From contig CAJYRQ010000037.1 in the NCBI GenBank assembly GCA_913777465.1, positions 62,001-126,000 of the forward strand: a DNA stretch of 64,000 nucleotides, given 5' to 3'. Made by a program: the position numbers and the translations under genes. Positions 58,902 to 64,000 of the stretch are shown here, one piece after another (position 1 is the stretch's first letter; each line of letters opens with the position of its first letter). Origin of the DNA: an uncultured Chryseobacterium sp. GTDB taxonomy: Bacteria > Bacteroidota > Bacteroidia > Flavobacteriales > Weeksellaceae. The notes beneath the pieces were generated by a model. The model did no database searches. It saw only the letters and a list, made by a program, of their open reading frames with translations, and was not told the origin of the DNA.

Positions 58902-59327
58902 TTATTTTAAAAGGTTGACCATTGCAGGCTGGTTGTATTTTTCGGCATAATTCAGTGCGGTAAAGCCTTTTTCCGTTTTGGTTTCCTTTTTTGCTCCGTT
59001 TTCGAGAAGTTTTTTTGCCATCGCAACATCTCCGTATTTTGCAGCAAACATCAATGGCGTTTTACCATCGCATATTTTTTCCAAATCTGCTTTGTTGTCG
59101 ATAAGCTTCCGGAAAATATTTACGCTTTTCATTTTAATGGCCAAGGCCAGTAAAGTATAGGAATTATTTTCAGCTTTAAAACACCGATTAATATCCTCAT
59201 TTCCGATCAGGTCCGAAAAACGGGCGGTATTGTCGAATTTAAGAATTTGTTTCTGTTCATTATTCAGTTCCTGGGCAAACCCTGCTCCGGAAATCAACAG
59301 TAATCCAAAGATTAATAATTTGTTCAT
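58902..59327 (-). CDS. Small secreted ankyrin-repeat protein
   Basis: 141 residues. Signal peptide MNKLLIFGLLLISGAGFAQ, then three ankyrin-like repeats: SYTLLALAIKMKSVNIFRKLIDNKADLE, GKTPLMFAAKYGDVAMAKKLLENGA and GFTALNYAEKYNQPAMVNLL. Ankyrins bind partner proteins; being exported and encoded between two DUF2975 genes it may act on their periplasmic side (inference). Confidence 0.85.
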   Translation of the reverse strand: MNKLLIFGLLLISGAGFAQELNNEQKQILKFDNTARFSDLIGNEDINRCFKAENNSYTLLALAIKMKSVNIFRKLIDNKADLEKICDGKTPLMFAAKYGDVAMAKKLLENGAKKETKTEKGFTALNYAEKYNQPAMVNLLK

Positions 59328-59362
59328 TGTTATAAATTTAAATTGATTATCATGATGAATAG

Positions 59363-59920
59363 TTAAATAACCAGATCATTTTCATCCTGTATCGCTTTCC
59401 CTTTGGTGAAAATTTCTTTCATCAGGATCAGAATGAAGCCGGTAACGATAAAAACAAAAGGCTGTGCAGGATTAAACTGCTGAGGTGAAGCCAGAAGATC
59501 GATCAGAACATGGATGATCCCGAGCGACAGAAGCCCGAACCCCAGAATTTTAAAATTCTGAACGGCCTTAGCAGTGAAAAAGTTATCCTGAGAAAGTTCA
59601 GTGATAATTTTCAGGGCGGTAATCAGGATGAAATTAATGGAAAGAATTCCGAGAAATGCCAGCACCAGGCCTTCCGGCGAATTTTCAGTATTTACTGTGA
59701 TTTGGGTAAATGGGTAGTGGAATCCGATGATGCCGGAAGACAGAGTATCTCCTTCGCCTTGTCCGGAAGTCAGTGAAATAAAACGATTGGTTTGGTGCGT
59801 GAAAAAATAAATCAGCATCAGGCCCAATGTCCAGATTGAAGCAATAGTGAATCCGACGGCATAAATACCGCAAGGATAACGTGCCCACCAAAGTAAAGAT
59901 CTTTTTCCAGTAATTTTCAT
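59363..59920 (-). CDS. DUF2975 membrane protein (first copy of operon)
   Basis: 185 residues with four helices. The C-terminus MKEIFTKGKAIQDENDLVI carries the family mark seen in the other copy (EFFKKGLELQEQVDLTI), so the two are distant paralogues. It is the first gene of DUF2975-ankyrin-DUF2975-HTH. Function is unknown; the family is seen as the membrane part of small sensor/regulator units. Confidence 0.88.
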   Translation of the reverse strand: MKITGKRSLLWWARYPCGIYAVGFTIASIWTLGLMLIYFFTHQTNRFISLTSGQGEGDTLSSGIIGFHYPFTQITVNTENSPEGLVLAFLGILSINFILITALKIITELSQDNFFTAKAVQNFKILGFGLLSLGIIHVLIDLLASPQQFNPAQPFVFIVTGFILILMKEIFTKGKAIQDENDLVI

Positions 59921-59942
59921 GGTTATTAATTTTTATTTATTG

Positions 59943-59950
59943 CAAAGATA
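59943..59950 (-). promoter_or_regulatory. -7 box of the DUF2975 operon
   Basis: TATCTTTG on the minus strand, 22 nt before the ATG at 59920. There is no TTG at the usual distance; that place is occupied by two direct repeats. Confidence 0.65.
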
Positions 59951-59984
59951 TAAATAATTATTGTTTTACGATAAATAATTATTG
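59950..59984. promoter_or_regulatory. Two 14-bp direct repeats, candidate operator
   Basis: ATAAATAATTATTG occurs at 59950-59963 and 59971-59984, exactly 21 bp apart (two helical turns). Each contains the perfect palindrome AATAATTATT. They begin at the -7 box of the DUF2975 operon and cover the -33 region; the operon encodes an HTH protein. Confidence 0.7.
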
Positions 59985-60070
59985 AATTTATTTTTAATTT
60001 TTAAAATAACCACGCAATGTGTTTTTGGTAAAACTTTCCGTATGCCAAGAAGCAATTGCACGCGAAACCG

Positions 60071-60078
60071 TATTTTTG
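60071..60078 (+). promoter_or_regulatory. -7 box of the MATE gene
   Basis: TATTTTTG 23 bases before ATG 60102. A TTG lies 12 bp upstream, too near. Confidence 0.5.
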
Positions 60079-60101
60079 CGATACAAACCGGAACTTATGT
60101 T

Positions 60102-61496
60102 ATGTCAAAGTATATCAGTTTTATCAAAAAAGCCTTAAGCGGAGAGGAGGCCGACTATACCAAAGTAAGCATACGGAGCGCAGTGCTTCTGCTGGCCATT
60201 CCGATGATGCTTGAAATGGCCATGGAATCTGTATTTGCTTTGGTAGATCTTTATTTTGTCGGCCATCTGAAAGAGAGCGGCTATGCCATCCAGACCGTAG
60301 GGCTTACGGAATCCGTACTTTCGGTTATGTATTCCATTGCCATCGGGATGAGCATGGCCGCAACAGCGGTGGTAGCCCGGAGGGTCGGCGAGAAAAACCC
60401 GGAACAGGCTTCAAGAAGTGCTGCACAGGCTCTGCTGATTTCTTTTGCAATCACATTTGTGCTCAGTGTCTTCGGAGTAATGTATGCCGAAGAAATTCTG
60501 TTGCTGATGGGTTCAAAACCGGAGGCGGCGGCTTATGGTAAGGACTTTACGGCCATCATGATGGGAAGCAGTGTCATTATTATGCTGCTGTTTCTGATCA
60601 ACGGGATTTTTCGTGGTGCCGGCAATGCGGCCATTGCTATGAAATCGCTTTGGATCGCTAATATGGCGAATATTATTTTATGCCCTGTTTTAATTAAAGG
60701 TTTTGGTCCGGTTCCGGCAATGGGGCTTACCGGAGCGGCTCTTGCCACTACCATTGGACGAAGCATCGGGGTGTTGTATCAACTGTACCATTTATTGGTT
60801 GCGGATACTCAGATCCGTATTTCGATCGGTTATTTTAAACCTGATTTTTCTATAATAAAATCTGTTGTAAAAATTGCAACTCCGGGAATTTTTCAGTTTG
60901 TCATTGCTTCCTGCAGCTGGATATTCCTGGCTAAACTGGTGGCTGTAACCGGTGGAGAAAATGCTTCGGCAGGCTATCAGACGGCATTACGGCTGATGAT
61001 GTTTTTCATGCTGCCGGCCTGGGGGTTGAGTAATGCCGCATCCACACTGGTCGGGCAGAATATGGGGGCCAATGAAATGCTCAGAGCAGAACAATCGGTA
61101 ATGAAAACCGTAAAATACAATGTGGTCTTTATGGTAACGGTAAGCCTGATCTTTTTACTGTTGGGCGATTTTCTGGTAGGTTTTTTCACAGAGGAAACCG
61201 AAATTAAAGAAATTGCCAAAAATGCCCTGCACATCATGAGCATCGGATTTATTTTCTACGGAATCGGAATGGTGATGATCAATGCTTTCAACGGAGCAGG
61301 AGATACCTGGACGCCGACCTGGCTAAACCTTTGCGGGTTCTGGCTGTTTCAGATTCCATTGGCCTATCTGCTTTCCAAATATTTTGAACTGGGACCGAAA
61401 GGGGTGTTTATCTCAATTCCTGTTGCCGAAGCTTTGATAACCATTATTGCTTTTATATTGTTTAAAAGGGACAAGTGGAAAACAGTGAAAGTGTAG
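60102..61496 (+). CDS. MATE-family multidrug exporter
   Basis: 464 residues from ATG 60102 (MSKYISFIKKALSGEEADYTKVSIRSAVLLLAIPMMLEM). Twelve membrane helices and the family-wide segments VDLYFVGHL near 55, GMSMAATAVVARRVGEKNPEQA near 90, NGIFRGAGNAAIAM near 170, and in the second half STLVGQNMGANEML. Uses a Na+ or H+ gradient to export cationic drugs or metabolites. A longer frame from 59982 would begin inside the operator repeats and is rejected. Confidence 0.94.
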   Translation: MSKYISFIKKALSGEEADYTKVSIRSAVLLLAIPMMLEMAMESVFALVDLYFVGHLKESGYAIQTVGLTESVLSVMYSIAIGMSMAATAVVARRVGEKNPEQASRSAAQALLISFAITFVLSVFGVMYAEEILLLMGSKPEAAAYGKDFTAIMMGSSVIIMLLFLINGIFRGAGNAAIAMKSLWIANMANIILCPVLIKGFGPVPAMGLTGAALATTIGRSIGVLYQLYHLLVADTQIRISIGYFKPDFSIIKSVVKIATPGIFQFVIASCSWIFLAKLVAVTGGENASAGYQTALRLMMFFMLPAWGLSNAASTLVGQNMGANEMLRAEQSVMKTVKYNVVFMVTVSLIFLLLGDFLVGFFTEETEIKEIAKNALHIMSIGFIFYGIGMVMINAFNGAGDTWTPTWLNLCGFWLFQIPLAYLLSKYFELGPKGVFISIPVAEALITIIAFILFKRDKWKTVKV

Positions 61497-61677
61497 GAAA
61501 TAAAGTATTGCAGGGGCCTGAGTTTTTTAGCGGTATGAATTGATGCAGCAATAAACTTCCATCATCCGGCGCCCCGCTTATCTTTCCTGAAGAATTATAA
61601 AAATTTTAACAGCCGGACTTTTTGATTTTTCTTTTGTATTTTCTAAATTCGTAATCAACCAACAAAATCTATTACTT

Positions 61678-61797
61678 ATGGGAAAAGGAGACAAAAAATC
61701 CAAAAGAGGTAAAATCAACAACGGAAGCTACGGGAAAAGAAGGCCAAGAAAAGCTTCGAAATCTGTAGCGGCTTCTGAAGAGAAAACCAAAAATTAA
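61678..61797 (+). CDS. 30S ribosomal protein THX
   Basis: 39 residues, MGKGDKKSKRGKINNGSYGK followed by RRPRKASKSVAASEEKTKN. The MGKGDKKSKRGKI start, GxYGKxRPRK centre and Lys-rich tail are the THX (bTHX) signature, a small basic protein that sits in the head of the small subunit in Thermus, Bacteroidota and chloroplasts. No clean promoter is seen before it. Confidence 0.93.
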   Translation: MGKGDKKSKRGKINNGSYGKRRPRKASKSVAASEEKTKN

Positions 61798-61800
61798 ACA

Positions 61801-61834
61801 AAAAGACCGGCAAAATCATTCGCCGGTCTTTTTT
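61801..61834. terminator. Bidirectional terminator between thx and DUF937 genes
   Basis: 11-bp perfect stem AAAAGACCGGC / GCCGGTCTTTT, T-tract on both strands; convergent genes. Confidence 0.92.
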
Positions 61835-61856
61835 ATATATAACAAAATTAAATTAA

Positions 61857-62513
61857 TTATTTTCCGAAGAATCCTCCGAGGATATCTCCCAATCCGCCGC
61901 CACCTTGTTGTTTTTTCTGATCATTTCCTCCGAGGACGCTGCCAAGAATATCATTCAGCGGGTTTCCCGAAGACTGCGAATTTCCACCGCCTAATACGCT
62001 TCCCAGAATATCATTTAACGGACTGGACTGCTGTTGCTGAGATTCATTGGATGCATTGCCCAAGATTCCTCCCAAAAGATCGCCCAGGCCGCCGGCACCC
62101 ACATTATTCTGTTGTTTTTCCTTCCCGATGTAGCCCATAATAATCGGAGCCAGCATAGAAAGGATTGGCCCTATTTTATCGATTGAAATTCCGGTATTCT
62201 GCGAAAGCCTGTTTTCTACATTCGGTTTTTCTTCACCGAAGATATGGTTTAAGATGGAACCTCCCTCAGACTGTCTGGCATCGGCCTGTGAAACATCATC
62301 TAAGATGCTTCCGTCGTGGTCTTTGTCCAACGCCTTGTTAAGGGCTTCTGCCTCATTGGCATCCTGTGATTTTTTTCTAAGATACGAAATAATCAACGGG
62401 GCGGCTACCGCAAGTAAAGCGATAACCTGTGTTTTGCTGATCCCGAATTTATTTTCTGCCTGTTCAGCAACCTGGTTGCCGGTATTTCCGGTAAGTAAAT
62501 CGATAAGACCCAT
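61857..62513 (-). CDS. DUF937 protein with C-terminal Gly-rich repeats
   Basis: 218 residues. The N-terminal DUF937 domain (about 1-130: LIDLLTGNTGNQVAEQAENKFG, LLAVAAPLIISYLRKKS, IGPILSMLAPIIMGYIGK) is helix-bundle-like. The C-terminal third repeats PLNDILGSVLGGxxxQ twice, then GLGDILGGFFGK, with a first copy GLGDLLGGILGN near 145, so it is a four-unit Gly-rich tail. The function of the family is not known. No signal peptide. Confidence 0.9.
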   Translation of the reverse strand: MGLIDLLTGNTGNQVAEQAENKFGISKTQVIALLAVAAPLIISYLRKKSQDANEAEALNKALDKDHDGSILDDVSQADARQSEGGSILNHIFGEEKPNVENRLSQNTGISIDKIGPILSMLAPIIMGYIGKEKQQNNVGAGGLGDLLGGILGNASNESQQQQSSPLNDILGSVLGGGNSQSSGNPLNDILGSVLGGNDQKKQQGGGGLGDILGGFFGK

Positions 62514-62634
62514 ATTTTGTGTTTAATCTTTATTGATGTCTAAAACCTATCAAAAAATATTCCCCAACGGTTTTTTTAATTAAAATTGAATGAAAAATTT
62601 AAAAAGCCAAGGCTTGATTATCTGGTTAACAGGT

Positions 62635-63144
62635 CTAATTTTTCAGGATCGGAACATTGGAGCAGGCTTCCCCGAACATCAGTGACTTGACGATCGGCTG
62701 CAGCTGTTCTACCAGTTCGATATAAGCGTTTTCCGGAATTTCTTTATCCGAACAGCCTTTTACCAACACTCTTTTGCCTCTCATTTCTTCAAAATCATGG
62801 CGTTGAATCGCATTGTGCATCAGGATCACCTCCAGGTCTTCACGGTTTCCGAAAACGATCTTTTTGGTAATACCTGCCAGCCTGGCGGTAATTAAAAAAT
62901 AAGCCCAGAGCGGAACAATGGCATCCGCTGAATTGTATACATAAACATAAGCATCCCGGTAGGCTTCCACATCGATTGCTGCTACTTTTTCCCGGAAGTC
63001 TTTTTCTTTCAGGATCATTTCCATAAAAAGAAAATCCTTCAGGTCGATTCCCTTCCGTTCTCCTTTCGGAACCAGATCGGTAAGATCAAAATTGATCAGT
63101 CCGCTTTCCGCAACTTTATTCCTGATTTCAAATTCTTCTGACAT
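62635..63144 (-). CDS. DUF2480 protein
   Basis: 169 residues. MSEEFEIRNKVAESGLINFDLTDL followed by KGERKGIDLKDFLFMEMILKEKDFR and GCSDKEIPENAYIELVEQLQP near the C-terminus are the DUF2480 pattern that is restricted to Bacteroidota. Soluble, no catalytic motif recognised. A TAAATTTG box lies upstream on the minus strand at 63172-63165. It is divergent from lpxB. Confidence 0.9.
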   Translation of the reverse strand: MSEEFEIRNKVAESGLINFDLTDLVPKGERKGIDLKDFLFMEMILKEKDFREKVAAIDVEAYRDAYVYVYNSADAIVPLWAYFLITARLAGITKKIVFGNREDLEVILMHNAIQRHDFEEMRGKRVLVKGCSDKEIPENAYIELVEQLQPIVKSLMFGEACSNVPILKN

Positions 63145-63154
63145 TTTTTATCGT

Positions 63155-63172
63155 TATCTTTGAGCAAATTTA
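63155..63172. promoter_or_regulatory. Divergent -7 boxes between DUF2480 and lpxB
   Basis: TATCTTTG on the plus strand (63155-63162) faces lpxB; TAAATTTG on the minus strand (63172-63165) faces DUF2480. The two nearly touch, so the transcripts would begin beyond each other's boxes; no clear TTG partner for either. Confidence 0.5.
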
Positions 63173-63288
63173 CAAATTAAGATGCTACAATGTCTTATTT
63201 GTTCTCTATTCCTGTGATAGAAGCCTCCCATCATAAAGCAATTTGAGGCGGTTTCGGACGGAATTAAAAATTAAAAGATTTCAGAGAA

Positions 63289-64000
63289 ATGAAATATTAT
63301 ATTATCGCCGGCGAGGCTTCCGGGGACCTGCACGGGAGCAATTTGATGAAAGCTTTGAAACTGAAAGACCCTGCCGCGGAATTCCGGTTCTGGGGTGGTG
63401 ATCTGATGGCAAAGCAGGGGGGCACACAGGTAAAACATTATCGCGACCTCGCTTTCATGGGCTTCCTGGAAGTTGCAATGAACCTGCGGACGATCCTGAA
63501 CAACATTAAATTCTGTAAGGAAGACATCCGCAGCAGCAAGCCGGATGTTTTGATCCTGGTGGATTACCCTGGATTCAACCTGAGAATTGCCAAATTCGCC
63601 AAAGCGCTTGGCATTAAAGTCGTGTATTATATTTCCCCGCAGCTGTGGGCCTGGAAAGAGGGCAGGGTAGAGATCATTAAAAAATACGTGGACGAAATGA
63701 TGGTGATCCTTCCTTTTGAGGAGGATTTCTATAAAAAGCACGGCGTTCATTCTCATTTTGTCGGTCATCCCCTGCTGGATGCGATTTCCACTTTAGAAGA
63801 TCTTAGTATTGAAAGCTTTAAAAAGGAAAACGGGCTGAACGAAAAGGAAATCATTGCTTTGCTGCCGGGTTCCCGGAAACAGGAAGTCGAAAAGATGCTC
63901 GCCATGATGCTTTCGGTAAGGCCTTATTTTAAGGAATACCAGTTCGTGATTGCCGGGGCACCGAGCCTCCCGAAAGAATTTTACCAGAACTATGTAGACG
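63289..64000 (+). CDS. lpxB: Lipid-A-disaccharide synthase, cut by window end
   Basis: 237 codons seen, open at the window edge. MKYYIIAGEASGDLHGSNLM is the near-invariant LpxB start; GFLEVAMNLRTILNNI, DYPGFNLRIAKFAK, and YYISPQLWAWKEGRVEIIKKYVD are further family segments, and LLPGSRKQEVEKM near 185 is the GT-B donor site. LpxB joins UDP-2,3-diacylglucosamine and lipid X to make the lipid A disaccharide, in line with the other LPS genes in the window. The usual C-terminal 140 residues lie outside. Confidence 0.96.
   Translation, partial: MKYYIIAGEASGDLHGSNLMKALKLKDPAAEFRFWGGDLMAKQGGTQVKHYRDLAFMGFLEVAMNLRTILNNIKFCKEDIRSSKPDVLILVDYPGFNLRIAKFAKALGIKVVYYISPQLWAWKEGRVEIIKKYVDEMMVILPFEEDFYKKHGVHSHFVGHPLLDAISTLEDLSIESFKKENGLNEKEIIALLPGSRKQEVEKMLAMMLSVRPYFKEYQFVIAGAPSLPKEFYQNYVD

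Noticed and set aside
59982..60101. N-terminal extension of the MATE frame
   Set aside because: It begins in the operator repeat, before the -7 box at 60071, and does not look like a membrane-protein N-terminus.

Overview
The window reads as a chromosomal segment of a flavobacterium close to Chryseobacterium (Weeksellaceae, Bacteroidota). The evidence is Bacteroidota-type promoters (a -7 box TAnnTTTG, often with TTG 18-22 bp upstream), a tandem ExbB-ExbD-ExbD-TonB locus, the bacillithiol deacetylase BshB1, the small ribosomal protein THX, a PUR-type DUF3276 protein, DUF2480, a long NusB, and many short-signal lipoproteins. The genus is inferred from protein character, not from a database search. 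No phage, insertion sequence, CRISPR array or rRNA gene was seen; one tRNA (His) is present.

Layout. 1-2.4 kb (-): cell-surface glycosyl transfer genes and ornithine aminotransferase. 2.7-4.3 kb (+): a secreted WG-repeat-like protein. 4.3-8.3 kb (-): accC/accB, rpmF with its usual partner DUF177/YceD, and pdxA, divergent from 8.4-11.1 kb (+): riboflavin synthase, an NtrY-like kinase and a tRNA methyltransferase. 11.1-19.8 kb: ftsE, rpmH, an NrnA-like DHH phosphoesterase, a lipoprotein-hydrolase-patatin operon, an orphan exbD, and tilS-dsbD. 19.9-27.5 kb: an OmpA-like lipoprotein, a small unlisted 52-codon ORF, an O-methyltransferase, an NlpC/P60 peptidase, waaA, and surface-sugar genes. 27.7-37.4 kb (+): leuS, exbB-exbD-exbD-tonB, a small membrane protein, a PstS-like lipoprotein, a TPR protein, and bshB1, then tRNA-His.

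37.9-43.4 kb (+) holds the least explained locus: a 144-residue protein that looks like a ubiquitin-type beta-grasp fold, followed 27 nt later by a 1677-residue DUF4132-type protein. After it come an orphan LytTR regulator, a lipoprotein and a small membrane protein. 45.9-51.4 kb: a PUR-like protein, an ABC exporter, nusB-DUF1573-yajC, and an SDR gene with a nearly leaderless promoter. 51.4-54.7 kb (-): a Ku/LigD non-homologous end-joining operon in which ligD is broken by one base in an A9 tract. 54.8-57.7 kb (-): a DUF6438 lipoprotein and aspS. 57.8-58.0 kb: a candidate small RNA. 58.1-59.9 kb (-): a DUF2975-ankyrin-DUF2975-HTH operon with two 14-bp direct repeats upstream of its -7 box. 60.1-64 kb: a MATE transporter, thx, DUF937, DUF2480 and the start of lpxB.

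Most genes are ordinary housekeeping or envelope genes. The items most worth following are the beta-grasp/DUF4132 pair, the ligD frameshift, the repeat-flanked DUF2975 operon promoter, the short minus-strand transcript candidates, and promoters placed so close to start codons that the mRNAs would have almost no leader.
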